From Pseudoalteromonas piscicida (lineage in GTDB: Bacteria > Pseudomonadota > Gammaproteobacteria > Enterobacterales > Alteromonadaceae), in NCBI RefSeq assembly GCF_000238315.3, contig NZ_CP011924.1, positions 722,501-786,500 of the forward strand: DNA of 64,000 nucleotides, in the 5' to 3' direction. Position 1 is the stretch's first letter, and every line of letters starts with the position of its first letter. The notes beneath the pieces are model-generated. The model was not told where the DNA came from, did not search any database, and worked only from the letters and a program-made list of their open reading frames with translations. A program made the translations under genes and the position numbers. Positions 31,910-42,420 of the stretch are shown piece by piece.

Positions 31910-34768
31910 ATGTCTAAGTTCAAACCGAGTATGCTAACGCTTGCGCTGATTGCTGCGGGTGTGAGCCATGCTGCTCCTGTTGAAGATAACACTGCTAATA
32001 ATGAAGAAAATAACGTTGAGGTGATCGAAGTTCGAGGTATCTCGCGCAGTATCATCGCCTCAATCGATAAAAAAAGATTTAGCGACACCATTGCAGAAGT
32101 AGTTGATGCTGGAGACTTAGCTTCCTTACCTGACGTGTCAATCGCTGACTCGCTAAGCCGTCTACCAGGGATCACCGCGGTAAGAGCAAGTGGGCAATCT
32201 TCGCAACTTAATATTCGCGGGATGAACGGCGACTTTATTCAAACCACATTAAATGGACGTGAACAGGCGAGCACCAGTGGGTATACCGCAGGTAGTCGCT
32301 GGATTTCATTCGACCAATATCCGTCAGAATTAATTAATCAAGCCGCAGTGTATAAATCACCAAAGGCATCGCTGATTGAAGGCGGTGTTGCGGCTACGGT
32401 TGAGCTTAAAACAGCAAACCCTCTCGATGCTGAAAAAGAACATAATTTTAATTCTTCGGTAAGATATTCCTACAATGATGCAGCGTCAGATGTAGGCGCG
32501 GATTCAACAGGCGAACGTATTAGTTTTTCATACCGAGGTAAATTCCTAAATGAGACACTTGGATTTGCTATTGGTGGGGCGTATCTAAACCAACCAAATA
32601 ACGCAATTGATATCTCAGCGCATGCTCCTACACGCTCTCAAGATTTTGATGGTGATGGTACTGAAGAGCGCTCGGTCAATGGCTTTCAATATCGCTCAGC
32701 CAAAGGCAGCGATGAAAGACTTGGCCTGTTAAGCACCTTGGTGTATCAGCCAACAGACGCATTCAAAGTCCAATTTGATTATTTCCATTCTAAGTTTGAA
32801 TCGGAAGATAAAAAGAGCGGCTTAAATATTGAAGGATTCTCAAAAGATATTAACTCGTTGTATACGGTTGACAATGCAGTTGTTAAAGATGGTTTTCTAG
32901 TCGCTGGGGATGTAACTATTACGGATCCCAATGGCCCATGGGTTGAGATGCGCTCTGAAGACCAATCAACGGACTCAACCACCGACAGCTTTGGCTTAAA
33001 CTTGCAATATACGACAGATTCGTGGGAATTAAAGTTCGACTGGGCTCATAGTGAAGGGGAAAAAACGCGTAGAGATATGATTGCTTCAATGCATGCATAC
33101 GAATACGGTACCTCTACACTGGAAGATGGAACATTAGTTAACACCTGGCAAGAATTAAGAAATCAAACGTTTTCTTTTGAACAAAGAGAGAAAGACTCAC
33201 CACTGTTAACACTTGGTAATGGGTATACCGACCTATCTAATATGCGACTGGGTGACTGGGAACAATTCCCTCACAAGTACACAGATGAGTTAGATAGCGT
33301 TAAAGTTGATTTTAAATATTTTATTGAGAACAGCTTTATTTCTTCGATTGAAGTTGGTGCGCGTTGGTCTGATCGTGAATTTACTGATCAACGCTCGACA
33401 TTTAGATGGGGCGCACGCGAAGGTCAAAACGGTTATCAGTTACCGGATGGCACTATCGTCACGAACAAAGGCTGTGAATTTAATGATCAGAACCACCCGT
33501 GTATTCCTCACGATTTGACGGGATATGTTTCGGTTAGAGATACTCGAGGCTTCCAATACTTGGAATTAGACCTTGAAGGTATCGCTAACGAAGTATTTGG
33601 TCCGGGTAATTATGAGGCGCAACAAACTTGGGGCCACAATTGGACGCTCATTGAAAGTGGAGCTGTTCGAGAAGAAGTATTAGCCGGTTATATTATGGCA
33701 AATATAGATACTGAAATTGCCGACATACCAGTGACGGGTAATTTTGGCGTTCGTGTAGTAAGAACTGATACGAAATCAATAGGCATTCAACAGATCCAAG
33801 GCGATGAAGTTGGTGACTCAATCATCGATGACAATGGCGTTGAAAGAACCGATTATCGTCATGTTAATTATGGTCCTGAGTATACAGACACATTGCCTTC
33901 ACTAAACCTCAATTTCAGAGTGAGTGACACAGACCAAATTAGGTTCGCAGCTGCAGAAGTTATTGGCCGTCCACCTGTCTACCAGCTTAGAGGTGGTGCA
34001 GGTTCTTGGGCTGACACCGCAAATGATGGTACTAGTCCTCGTTATAATGTGTGGTCCAAAGGTAACCCAAATTTAGACCCGTTTAGAGCGACTCAAATTG
34101 ATTTATCTTATGAGCGTTACTTTGAAGATGGTGGTGCTTTTGTTGCCGCTATATTCTGGAAAGATATTGAATCTTTGATTGAAAGTATCACTTATCAAGA
34201 AGGTGAAGTTGACTGGGCTGATATTGGCCTAGAGGTTCCTGATGGGTTCGTTGCAGGTCAATACCAAACGACTCAGAACAATGATCAAGGTGGATACATT
34301 AGAGGTATCGAGCTTGCCTATACCACGATGTTTGATAATTTACCGGGCGTCTTTTCAGGCTTAGGTTTTAACGCTAACTATTCATATACCGAGAGCGAAA
34401 CAACGGTAGATGGCGGTGGTAACTTCCCTGATCAGCAATTGCCACTCCCGGGTCTATCAAAAAATGTTTGGAGTGCGACGGTATTTTGGAACATAGACTC
34501 GTTCACAACACACCTGAATATCCGTTACCGTGATGAGTATGTGTATGAAGGGGCTTCACCTGGTGGCTCTTCTCTAGCTTGGGCTGATGAATATACTGTG
34601 GTTGATTGGCAGGCATCGTACAACTTTGAGAATGGTTTGGAAGCCGTCTTACAGGTTAATAACCTAACTGATGAGCCAAATACCACTAACTATGGTACTG
34701 CACTTGCCACTGGTGAGTACAAAGAGTTTGGTCGCCAGTATTATTTAGGGTTTAACTATAGCTTCTAA
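31910..34768 (+). CDS. TonB-dependent receptor, probable maltodextrin uptake
   Basis: A 952-residue outer membrane receptor. It has a signal peptide (ending VSHAAP), an N-terminal plug (about 40-165, with ADSLSRLPGITAVRASGQSSQ and the RGMNGD segment) and a large beta-barrel ending in the aromatic QYYLGFNYSF. The early EVIEVRGISRSI resembles a TonB box region. Its place opposite an alpha-glucosidase and upstream of amylase, glucoamylase and a maltose-type carrier points to starch oligosaccharides as substrate, which is inferred. It has its own terminator, so it is probably monocistronic. Confidence 0.92.
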   Translation: MSKFKPSMLTLALIAAGVSHAAPVEDNTANNEENNVEVIEVRGISRSIIASIDKKRFSDTIAEVVDAGDLASLPDVSIADSLSRLPGITAVRASGQSSQLNIRGMNGDFIQTTLNGREQASTSGYTAGSRWISFDQYPSELINQAAVYKSPKASLIEGGVAATVELKTANPLDAEKEHNFNSSVRYSYNDAASDVGADSTGERISFSYRGKFLNETLGFAIGGAYLNQPNNAIDISAHAPTRSQDFDGDGTEERSVNGFQYRSAKGSDERLGLLSTLVYQPTDAFKVQFDYFHSKFESEDKKSGLNIEGFSKDINSLYTVDNAVVKDGFLVAGDVTITDPNGPWVEMRSEDQSTDSTTDSFGLNLQYTTDSWELKFDWAHSEGEKTRRDMIASMHAYEYGTSTLEDGTLVNTWQELRNQTFSFEQREKDSPLLTLGNGYTDLSNMRLGDWEQFPHKYTDELDSVKVDFKYFIENSFISSIEVGARWSDREFTDQRSTFRWGAREGQNGYQLPDGTIVTNKGCEFNDQNHPCIPHDLTGYVSVRDTRGFQYLELDLEGIANEVFGPGNYEAQQTWGHNWTLIESGAVREEVLAGYIMANIDTEIADIPVTGNFGVRVVRTDTKSIGIQQIQGDEVGDSIIDDNGVERTDYRHVNYGPEYTDTLPSLNLNFRVSDTDQIRFAAAEVIGRPPVYQLRGGAGSWADTANDGTSPRYNVWSKGNPNLDPFRATQIDLSYERYFEDGGAFVAAIFWKDIESLIESITYQEGEVDWADIGLEVPDGFVAGQYQTTQNNDQGGYIRGIELAYTTMFDNLPGVFSGLGFNANYSYTESETTVDGGGNFPDQQLPLPGLSKNVWSATVFWNIDSFTTHLNIRYRDEYVYEGASPGGSSLAWADEYTVVDWQASYNFENGLEAVLQVNNLTDEPNTTNYGTALATGEYKEFGRQYYLGFNYSF

Positions 34769-34787
34769 TTAGTTGCAAGCATCCATG

Positions 34788-34822
34788 GCCACCAAAGTAA
34801 CACCTGCTTTGGTGGCTTTTTT
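34788..34822 (+). terminator. Intrinsic terminator of the TonB receptor gene
   Basis: Perfect 10-bp stem GCCACCAAAG / CTTTGGTGGC, loop TAACACCTG, then T6. Confidence 0.92.
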
Positions 34823-34926
34823 ATAATCGCTCAAAGCGCAATGAGTGGTTATCATCAATTATCTAAATTGATATGTTTGTTTCACTTTCAATACGTGGTT
34901 TTTAATAGGTTTAAGGTGCGAAGGCG

Positions 34927-36441
34927 ATGAAAAATCAGAAAATAGTGATTTTAGGTGGTGGAACTGCAGGTTGGATGGCCGCGAATATGATGGCAAAAAG
35001 CTGGGCAGATAAAGCGATAGAAATCACTGTGGTTGAATCTTCTAGCATCGGGACTATTGGTGTTGGTGAAGGGTCTACTCCGCAGTTCAAAGGATTTATG
35101 GACTATTTAGGTATCTCGGAAGCCGAGTGGATGCCGGCTTGTAATGCGACCTATAAAAATGGCATACGGTTTATAGATTGGTCGACAAAACCTGGGTTTT
35201 CTAGCTATTTTCACCCCTTTCCTGCACAACCTGATGACTACAGTGCACCGGCTTTTTTTCATAACAGCTTTGTTCGGCGTAAGGCGATTGACGTAGAGGG
35301 CCACCCAGACCACTTTTTTTTAGCGACTCACTTGGCTGATTTAAATAAATCCCCAATTGCTGCAGAAAGCTTCCCATTCGAAATTAATTATGGTTATCAC
35401 TTTGACTCTGCTTTGCTAGGCCAGTTGTTGGCTCGCAAAGCGGCTGAGTTTAATGTAAAACACATTGATGCCACAATTACCGACGTTCGAAAACACCTTG
35501 ATGGTGATATTGCGGCACTGATAACGTCTGATGGTACAGAAATCTCTGGTGATATCTTTATTGACTGCTCGGGCTTCAAAAGTTTACTGCTACAACACAC
35601 TTTAGGTGTAGGTTTTGAGTCATTCGAGTCCAATTTATTTAACGACGCTGCGGTCGTTATACCTACCAAGCAACTTGATACAATTCGCTCCGAAACACAA
35701 TCTGTTGCGCGTCAATTTGGGTGGTCTTGGCACATTCCACTGACTAACCGTATCGGTAATGGTTATGTTTATAGTCAGCATTACTGCGATGCGGATCAAG
35801 CCGAAACCGAGCTAAGGGCTGCTTTGGGTTTGTTGGACTCAGAAGTAGAAGCTCGACATATAAAAATGAAAGTCGGGCAAGTTAAAGCGCACTGGAGTAA
35901 AAACTGCATAGCGATTGGTTTATCTCAGGGCTTCATAGAGCCATTAGAAGCAACCGCTTTGCATATAGTCCAAGAAACCGTTCAAAGTTTCATTGAATGC
36001 TACCAAGATGCGGGTTTTACCGATGGTAACAGAGATAAACACAACCGCGCTTTGAGCGAACGGTATCAGGCTATTCGAGACTATATCGTCGCTCATTATC
36101 GTGTGAATAGTCGCACTGACACCAACTACTGGCTTGATAATGCCAACAATAACCACTTATCGCGGTCACTCTATCAAATTTTACAGACTTGGGTTTCTGG
36201 TAACAACTTATCGGATGAATTAGTTCGCCAAAACGTTGAGCAATATTACCCTTCAGTCAGCTGGCATTGTTTATTGGCAGGTTATGGTATCTACCCAGAA
36301 CAAGCTCAGCTTAAGTCAGGCAATGCCCTAGCAAACCAACATAACATTGAAAAAGTGAATGACTTCATCAGACGATGTGGATTGAATTTTAAAGATCACC
36401 GAATGGAGCTAGAAAGCTTTGTGGCAAATGTTCACAAGTAA
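34927..36441 (+). CDS. Flavin-dependent tryptophan halogenase-family protein
   Basis: 504 residues with the FAD-binding start ILGGGTAGWMAA, GVGEGSTPQF, the halogenase signature region FGWSWHIP, catalytic-lysine equivalent K77 (ATYKNGIRF) and the E341 equivalent in FIEPLEATALH. These are the residues used by PrnA/RebH-type halogenases. Members of this family are often found beside TonB receptors for sugars in Alteromonadales, Caulobacter and Xanthomonas, where no halogenation product has been tied to carbohydrate use to my knowledge. The true substrate is unknown. It lies between the receptor and the amylase gene, same strand. Confidence 0.88.
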   Translation: MKNQKIVILGGGTAGWMAANMMAKSWADKAIEITVVESSSIGTIGVGEGSTPQFKGFMDYLGISEAEWMPACNATYKNGIRFIDWSTKPGFSSYFHPFPAQPDDYSAPAFFHNSFVRRKAIDVEGHPDHFFLATHLADLNKSPIAAESFPFEINYGYHFDSALLGQLLARKAAEFNVKHIDATITDVRKHLDGDIAALITSDGTEISGDIFIDCSGFKSLLLQHTLGVGFESFESNLFNDAAVVIPTKQLDTIRSETQSVARQFGWSWHIPLTNRIGNGYVYSQHYCDADQAETELRAALGLLDSEVEARHIKMKVGQVKAHWSKNCIAIGLSQGFIEPLEATALHIVQETVQSFIECYQDAGFTDGNRDKHNRALSERYQAIRDYIVAHYRVNSRTDTNYWLDNANNNHLSRSLYQILQTWVSGNNLSDELVRQNVEQYYPSVSWHCLLAGYGIYPEQAQLKSGNALANQHNIEKVNDFIRRCGLNFKDHRMELESFVANVHK

Positions 36442-36486
36442 CTTGGTATTTATCGTTATAAATAAAATCTAATTAAGGGTCTCGCT

Positions 36487-36502
36487 GAATACATATGTAA
36501 TG
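36487..36502. promoter_or_regulatory. Palindromic operator candidate upstream of GH13 amylase
   Basis: GAATACATATGTAATG differs at a few positions from the GAATACGTATGC sites of the divergent region and lies about 60-75 bp before the amylase start. It probably belongs to the same regulator, but the match is weaker. Confidence 0.45.
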
Positions 36503-36560
36503 GGTTCAGTACGTTCGTTTACGCAAGTAGACTCTTTTAAAACAGCATTATGACAACACT

Positions 36561-38435
36561 ATGAAAAATAAATCTCTACTATTGGCTGTGTCAGCGCTTT
36601 TGGGTGGTGCAGTAAGTTTAAGCGGCTGTGGCCCCAAGCCAGTTGATAAAAAAACCGAACAAATGACATTGCAATCGGAAGTGGCACCAGTGAGCAAACC
36701 CGTTGTTTATCAAGTCTTCACAAGGCTCTTTGGCAACACCAAGGCAGTGAACAAACCTTGGGGAACGCTAGAGGAAAACGGAGTAGGTAAGTTTTCTGAT
36801 TTTACTCCTACGGCATTACAACAAATCAAGGCGATGGGTGTGACCCATGTTTGGTATACCGGCGTGCTCCATCACGCAGTAGTGACGGATTATAGCAAGT
36901 ATGGGATCAGCCAAGATGATCCTGATGTTGTAAAAGGCAGAGCGGGTTCACCTTATGCAATAAAAGATTACTACAACGTTAACCCTGATCTTGCGAACGA
37001 TCCTTCTGCGCGACTGGCTGAATTTGAAGCCTTAATCAAACGTACACATGACGCCGGCTTAAAAGTGATCATTGATATTGTGCCAAACCATGTCGCTCGT
37101 AACTATGAGTCACTCGGTGCGCCTAAAGGAACTGTTGATTTTGGCACCAATGATGACACGCAAGTTGTATATGCTCGGGACAATAATTTTTATTATGTGG
37201 TTGGTGAGGAGTTTACCGTACCAACGAGTGAAGGCTATCAGGTGTTAGGTGGTGGATCTCATCCATTGGCGGATGGCAAATTTGCAGAAAATCCAGCAAA
37301 GTGGACCGGTAACGGTGCTCGTGCGGCAAAGCCTGATATTAATGATTGGTATGAAACCGTCAAAGTGAATTACGGTGTGAAGCCTGACGGTAGTTACGAC
37401 TTCGACCGCTTGCCAGATGACTATGCTCAGCAAGATTATCGTGCGCACTTTGAATTTTGGCAACACAAGCAATTGCCAGATAGTTGGTACAAATTCCAAG
37501 CCATTACCCACTTTTGGTTAGAAAAGGGTGTAGACGGTTTCCGTTACGATATGGCGGAAATGGTGCCAGTAGAGTTTTGGAGCTTCCTAAACTCGTCGAT
37601 TAAAACAAAAAACCCTGAAGCTTTCTTGCTTGCAGAAGTCTATAACCCCGCTTTATATCGCCCGTATATCAAGCAAGGTAAGATGGATTACCTCTACGAC
37701 AAAGTGGGTTTCTACGACACCTTGAAGGCGTTAATGCAAGGCAAAGGTAGTGCCCAAGCTGTGTTGGATAGTCATCAATCGGTAGCCGATATTGCTCCAC
37801 ATATGTTGCACTTTTTAGAAAATCATGATGAGCAGCGTATCGCAAGCCCTGAATTTGTAGGCGATCCGCTAAAAGGTAAACCCGCTATGGTGGTTAGTCA
37901 CCTGATAAGCACAGCACCATCAATGATCTATTTTGGACAAACATTAGGGGAAGACGGCTCTGAGCAGGCGGGGTTCGGCAGTCCAAGCAGAACCAGTATC
38001 TTTGACTATATTGGTGTACCCGAACATCAAAAATGGATGAATGACGGGAAATTTGATGGCGCGCTACTTTCAAATGAGCAAAAGGCACTTCGTAATTACT
38101 ACGTCAAATTACTCAACCTTGCAAAACAGCCGGCAATTGCGGCTGGTGAATACCAGCAAGTCGCTCTGATTGCTGAGATGCCAAGCAATGCTGAAACAGT
38201 TATGGCATTTGGCCGTAAATTAGGTCAACAAAAGCTGTTGGTCGTGAGCAACTTTAATGCAGAACAAGAACAAATAGTCACCGTAAATCTGCCTAAAGAG
38301 TGGGATGGTGTTTATAACGATATTTTAGAGTCACACCCGACTTTACAATTACAACCAACAACTGATGGCGAGCACGCCAACGCAACGATTACGCTAGCAC
38401 CGCTTGCCAGCGTGGTTTATCAATTAGAGAAGTAA
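36561..38435 (+). CDS. GH13 alpha-amylase-family lipoprotein
   Basis: A 624-residue lipoprotein: lipobox LSGC with the lipidated Cys23, residue +2 Gly. The GH13 barrel shows VYQVFTRLFGN, the nucleophile D330 (GFRYDMAEM), acid/base E359 (LLAEVYNPA) and D423 (ENHDEQR). It would cut alpha-1,4-glucans at the cell surface or in the periplasm. The carrier gene follows after 3 bp, so the two are in one operon with the glucoamylase. The exact specificity (endo-amylase, neopullulanase-like) cannot be read from sequence alone. Confidence 0.92.
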   Translation: MKNKSLLLAVSALLGGAVSLSGCGPKPVDKKTEQMTLQSEVAPVSKPVVYQVFTRLFGNTKAVNKPWGTLEENGVGKFSDFTPTALQQIKAMGVTHVWYTGVLHHAVVTDYSKYGISQDDPDVVKGRAGSPYAIKDYYNVNPDLANDPSARLAEFEALIKRTHDAGLKVIIDIVPNHVARNYESLGAPKGTVDFGTNDDTQVVYARDNNFYYVVGEEFTVPTSEGYQVLGGGSHPLADGKFAENPAKWTGNGARAAKPDINDWYETVKVNYGVKPDGSYDFDRLPDDYAQQDYRAHFEFWQHKQLPDSWYKFQAITHFWLEKGVDGFRYDMAEMVPVEFWSFLNSSIKTKNPEAFLLAEVYNPALYRPYIKQGKMDYLYDKVGFYDTLKALMQGKGSAQAVLDSHQSVADIAPHMLHFLENHDEQRIASPEFVGDPLKGKPAMVVSHLISTAPSMIYFGQTLGEDGSEQAGFGSPSRTSIFDYIGVPEHQKWMNDGKFDGALLSNEQKALRNYYVKLLNLAKQPAIAAGEYQQVALIAEMPSNAETVMAFGRKLGQQKLLVVSNFNAEQEQIVTVNLPKEWDGVYNDILESHPTLQLQPTTDGEHANATITLAPLASVVYQLEK

Positions 38436-38438
38436 CCT

Positions 38439-39938
38439 ATGCAACAAGAACAACAAAAACCACAACTCAGTTTTTGGCAGATATGGAATATGTGCTTTGG
38501 GTTTCTTGGGATCCAATTTGGTTTTGCACTGCAAAACGGCAATGTGAGTCGTATTTTTCAAACCCTCGGTGCTAAGGTCGATGACATCCCTATTTTGTGG
38601 GTTGCAGCGCCCTTAACAGGTTTAATCGTGCAGCCAATTATCGGCTACTGGAGTGATAGGACATGGGGAAAACTTGGCCGTAGAAGACCATTTTTCTTGT
38701 GGGGAGCTATCCTTACCACGCTATCGCTTTTCATCATGCCCAATTCTCCAACACTATGGATTGCGGCGGGCATGCTGTGGATAATGGATGCGTCTATCAA
38801 CGTCACGATGGAGCCGTTTAGAGCATTAGTAGGTGATAATCTGAATGAAAAGCAACGTGCTACAGGGTATGCGATGCAAAGCTTTTTCATTGGTGTTGGT
38901 GCCGTGGTCGCGTCTGCGCTGCCTTGGATGATGACCAATTGGTTTGAGGTGAGTAACACAGCTCCTGCAGGACAAATCCCTGACTCGGTAAAATACGCAT
39001 TTTACTGGGGGGGAGCTATCTTGTTCATCTCCGTATTGTGGACGATTCTAAAAACGAAAGAATATAGCCCTGAGCAACTCGCAGCCTTTGAACAAGCGCA
39101 AATGAATACGCAAAGCGCAACACTGTCAGACTTACCTGTGAACTTTTTAAAAGGCAGTGCGGTGAGCGGTTTCATTGGTGTTATCGTGTTGTTTGCCGTT
39201 GCATTTCTTGGCCTTGAAAAAGAGCTGTATTTGCTTAGTGGGCTGCTAATCGCTTTTGCAATTGTATTTGTCATTGCGCATGTGATGCAGCAAAAACAGC
39301 GCGTAAGTAATGGTTTTTATCATGTTATTTTTGACTTATTTACGATGCCAAAGACCATGCAGCAGCTTGCTGTGGTGCAGTTTTTTAGCTGGTTTTCGCT
39401 ATTTGCCATGTGGATCTACACCACCTCAGCGGTAACGAGCCATCACTATGGTACGTCAGATGTAACGAGCAAGCTTTATAACGACGGTGCTGATTGGGTC
39501 GGGGTGTTATTTGCAGCCTACAATGGCTTTGCTGCTATTGCTGCGATGGTGATCCCATTCATGGTTAAGCGCATTGGTCTCAAAGGGGCGCATGCAGCTA
39601 ACTTGTTTTTTGGCGCCGTGTCTTTAATTAGCTTCAAATTTATCGCTGACCCCACATTACTTTGGTTGCCAATGCTGGGCATTGGCTTTGCTTGGGCATC
39701 TATTTTGTCATTACCTTACGCGATGTTAAGTAACGCTTTGCCAAGCAACAAAATGGGTGTATTTATGGGGATCTTTAACTTTTTTATCGTGATCCCACAA
39801 TTACTCGCCGCCAGTATTCTAGGTCTAATTCTACGTCATGGTTTTGATAACCAACCGATATTCGCACTCGTCATCGGAGGCGTGTCATTTTTACTCGCTG
39901 CATTAGCTGTTTCAAGAGTCACGATAAAGGCTCAATAA
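38439..39938 (+). CDS. MFS sugar carrier, maltose/sucrose (GPH/SLC45-like) type
   Basis: This 499-residue inner membrane protein has about 12 membrane segments. The early GLIVQPIIGYWSDRTW and GRRRPFF motif (loop 2-3 RxxRRPF) are typical of the MFS group that includes sucrose/H+ symporters and the bacterial MalT-type maltose carriers. It lies between amylase (3 bp upstream) and glucoamylase (10 bp downstream), so maltose or maltodextrin uptake is a well-supported inference. Confidence 0.92.
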   Translation: MQQEQQKPQLSFWQIWNMCFGFLGIQFGFALQNGNVSRIFQTLGAKVDDIPILWVAAPLTGLIVQPIIGYWSDRTWGKLGRRRPFFLWGAILTTLSLFIMPNSPTLWIAAGMLWIMDASINVTMEPFRALVGDNLNEKQRATGYAMQSFFIGVGAVVASALPWMMTNWFEVSNTAPAGQIPDSVKYAFYWGGAILFISVLWTILKTKEYSPEQLAAFEQAQMNTQSATLSDLPVNFLKGSAVSGFIGVIVLFAVAFLGLEKELYLLSGLLIAFAIVFVIAHVMQQKQRVSNGFYHVIFDLFTMPKTMQQLAVVQFFSWFSLFAMWIYTTSAVTSHHYGTSDVTSKLYNDGADWVGVLFAAYNGFAAIAAMVIPFMVKRIGLKGAHAANLFFGAVSLISFKFIADPTLLWLPMLGIGFAWASILSLPYAMLSNALPSNKMGVFMGIFNFFIVIPQLLAASILGLILRHGFDNQPIFALVIGGVSFLLAALAVSRVTIKAQ

Positions 39939-39948
39939 GGAGAACGAG

Positions 39949-42345
39949 ATGATTAAACTATCAACAATCGCACTAGCCTTGGTAAGTGCAGGCCTCATGG
40001 GTTGCGGATCACAGCAATCTGGCAATGAAACCCTGACGGCACCAAGTGCACCTGGCGTTAAACCTTATTGGTCATACTCTGGAAAAACGGGGATTGGTAC
40101 GTCGTACGAAGCGTACGAAGACGGCAAGTACAGTGATTCTACGGCTACAAAAACAGTTTCAAAGGTATGGTTTTCTGTTGCAAAAGGGATGATCACAGAG
40201 ACCATGTTTGGACTTATTCACCAAGCGCAGATCAAAGACATGCAATTTATCATCGTGGGTGACGGCTTTGCAGTGAAAGAATCTGATACTGACGCTCTAG
40301 ATGTCACGATTGACTATCTTTATAAAGATGCTAGTGGAAGACCGTTATCGCTTGCTTACAAAATTTTAAGCAAGGACAAACAAGGTCGCTTTACTCTTGA
40401 AAAGCATATTTTCACCGACCCTGATGGACAAACCTTGTTTGTAAGAGCAAAAGTAGATACTGATCTCAAAGATGTACAGGCTTTTGTGAACGTTAACCCA
40501 TACGTGAATAACAATGGCTTAAACGATTTTGCAAAAGTGACAGAGCAAGGTTTGCTAGCATGGGAAGGTAAGAACTATCTCTCATTGCAGAGCAAAACCG
40601 GCTTTGTCGAAGCATCTGTCGGTTTTACTGGCACCAGCGATAATTTAGCGTCACTTGAGTCTACAGGACATATAGCCCAAGCTTATGCGTCTACAGGCAA
40701 AGAGAGTGGCAACGTTAACTGGTTGGCAAACTTGGGGCAAGTAAAGGGCAGCAGCACCTTTGACCTTTCCTTGAGTTTTGGTCACTCTCAGCAGCAAAGC
40801 TTTGCTGAAGGGGAAGCCACATTAGCCAAAGGTTACGATAAGGTACTGGCTGACTATAATGGTCAAGGTGAAGCGACAGGCTGGCAAGATTATCTCGAAA
40901 GTTTAGCGCCACTAAAGTCCATGACGGCAAATACCGCAGATAACGGCAAGTTACTTTACACCAGTGCGCTTGTGCTTAAGGCGCAAGAAGATAAAACCCA
41001 TGCCGGTGCGCTGATAGCATCGTTGTCAAATCCTTGGGGTGACACAGTGCCAGCAGAGCAAGGCCATACCGGTTATAAAGCAGTATGGGTGCGTGATTTT
41101 TATCAAGTAGCGATGGCATTTTTGGTGATGGGAGATACACAAACAGCACTTACTGCTTTTGAGTATCTAGAAAAAGTGCAAGTTACGGATAAAACACCGG
41201 GTAACCATGGCGATACTGGCTGGTTCTTACAAAAAACGCACGTAGATGGCGAGCTTGAGTGGGTTGGTGTCCAACTTGACCAAACGGCAATGCCGATTAT
41301 GCTGGCATGGAAACTATGGCAAGCGGGTGTGCTAAGCGATGATAGATTGGTTTATTGGTACAACAAGATGTTAAAGCCTGCAGCTAACTTCTTAGTTGAA
41401 GGGGGACTGGCTAAAATATTGTGGAATGACACGCAAATCACACCGCCTGCGACGCAACAAGAGCGTTGGGAAGAGCAAAATGGCTATTCACCATCGACTA
41501 CCGCGGCAATCATTGCAGGCCTTGTGACGGCGAGCGACATTGCTAAATTGGCCGGTGATAAAGCGGGACAAGAGAAATTCCTCGCGACGGCGCAGCAGTA
41601 CAATCGTGATGTTGAGTCATTCATGTTCACAACCAAAGGGAATCTGCAAAGCAAACACAGTGACGGTCAATACTTCTTCCGTATTGGACAAGACGAAAAC
41701 CCTAATTCCAGTACGACCTTAAATGCCAATAATGGCCGCAGCGGAATGGATAAGAAGCAGATCATCGACGGTGGCTTCTTAGAACTTGTGCGATACGGGG
41801 TTAGAGGGGCTGACGCTCCGAGCATCGTGGCTACTATACCTGAATACGATGATGAATCGATAGCTGAAAACTTAAGAGTAAAATATAGCTTTAAATTTGA
41901 CGGCGATGTTAATAGTTATCCAGGGTACCGCCGTTACGGTAACGACGGTTATGGTGAAGATGAGAAGCGCGGTATCAACTATGCCGAAAATGGTCAGAAT
42001 ACCGATGGCCAACGCGGTCGAGTGTGGCCTTTCTTTACCGGAGAGCGTGGTCACTATGATATTGCGCTGGCGCTGCTTGATGGTGAGTTAAGTGCGGATG
42101 AACAGAGCAAAATACAAAATACTTATGTGAAGGGGATGGAGCACTTTGCTAATGAAGGCATGATGTTACCTGAGCAAGTATGGGATGGTGTGGGTAAAAA
42201 TACCTTTGGCTATCAACTTGGCGAAGGAACGAACTCGGCGACGCCTTTGGCCTGGACACATGCTGAATACGTAAAGTTAGTACGTTCTCTTAATGAAAAA
42301 CAAGTGTGGGATCACTACCCAATCGTAGAAAGTAAACTGAAATAA
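39949..42345 (+). CDS. GH15 glucoamylase (glucan 1,4-alpha-glucosidase), lipoprotein
   Basis: 798 residues with lipobox LMGC (Cys19). It has a beta-sandwich N-terminal domain (about 30-290) and an (alpha/alpha)6 catalytic barrel. The general acid lies in WEEQNGYSPST, and the C-terminal WTHAEYVKL carries the catalytic base region. It removes glucose from non-reducing ends of maltodextrins outside the cytoplasm. It is the last gene of the amylase-carrier-glucoamylase operon and is preceded by a strong AAGGAGAA ribosome site. Confidence 0.94.
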   Translation: MIKLSTIALALVSAGLMGCGSQQSGNETLTAPSAPGVKPYWSYSGKTGIGTSYEAYEDGKYSDSTATKTVSKVWFSVAKGMITETMFGLIHQAQIKDMQFIIVGDGFAVKESDTDALDVTIDYLYKDASGRPLSLAYKILSKDKQGRFTLEKHIFTDPDGQTLFVRAKVDTDLKDVQAFVNVNPYVNNNGLNDFAKVTEQGLLAWEGKNYLSLQSKTGFVEASVGFTGTSDNLASLESTGHIAQAYASTGKESGNVNWLANLGQVKGSSTFDLSLSFGHSQQQSFAEGEATLAKGYDKVLADYNGQGEATGWQDYLESLAPLKSMTANTADNGKLLYTSALVLKAQEDKTHAGALIASLSNPWGDTVPAEQGHTGYKAVWVRDFYQVAMAFLVMGDTQTALTAFEYLEKVQVTDKTPGNHGDTGWFLQKTHVDGELEWVGVQLDQTAMPIMLAWKLWQAGVLSDDRLVYWYNKMLKPAANFLVEGGLAKILWNDTQITPPATQQERWEEQNGYSPSTTAAIIAGLVTASDIAKLAGDKAGQEKFLATAQQYNRDVESFMFTTKGNLQSKHSDGQYFFRIGQDENPNSSTTLNANNGRSGMDKKQIIDGGFLELVRYGVRGADAPSIVATIPEYDDESIAENLRVKYSFKFDGDVNSYPGYRRYGNDGYGEDEKRGINYAENGQNTDGQRGRVWPFFTGERGHYDIALALLDGELSADEQSKIQNTYVKGMEHFANEGMMLPEQVWDGVGKNTFGYQLGEGTNSATPLAWTHAEYVKLVRSLNEKQVWDHYPIVESKLK

Positions 42346-42366
42346 CAAACAGTAAGTAAACACATA

Positions 42367-42398
42367 AAAAATGCCGAAGATGGGTTCGGCATTTTTTA
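42367..42398. terminator. Bidirectional terminator between glucoamylase and LacI regulator
   Basis: AAAAATGCCGAA / TTCGGCATTTTT, 12-bp stem with loop GATGGG, A run on one side and T run on the other. It serves the two convergent genes. Confidence 0.92.
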
Positions 42399-42420
42399 TT
42401 CGATTCCGCTGAAGATCTAG

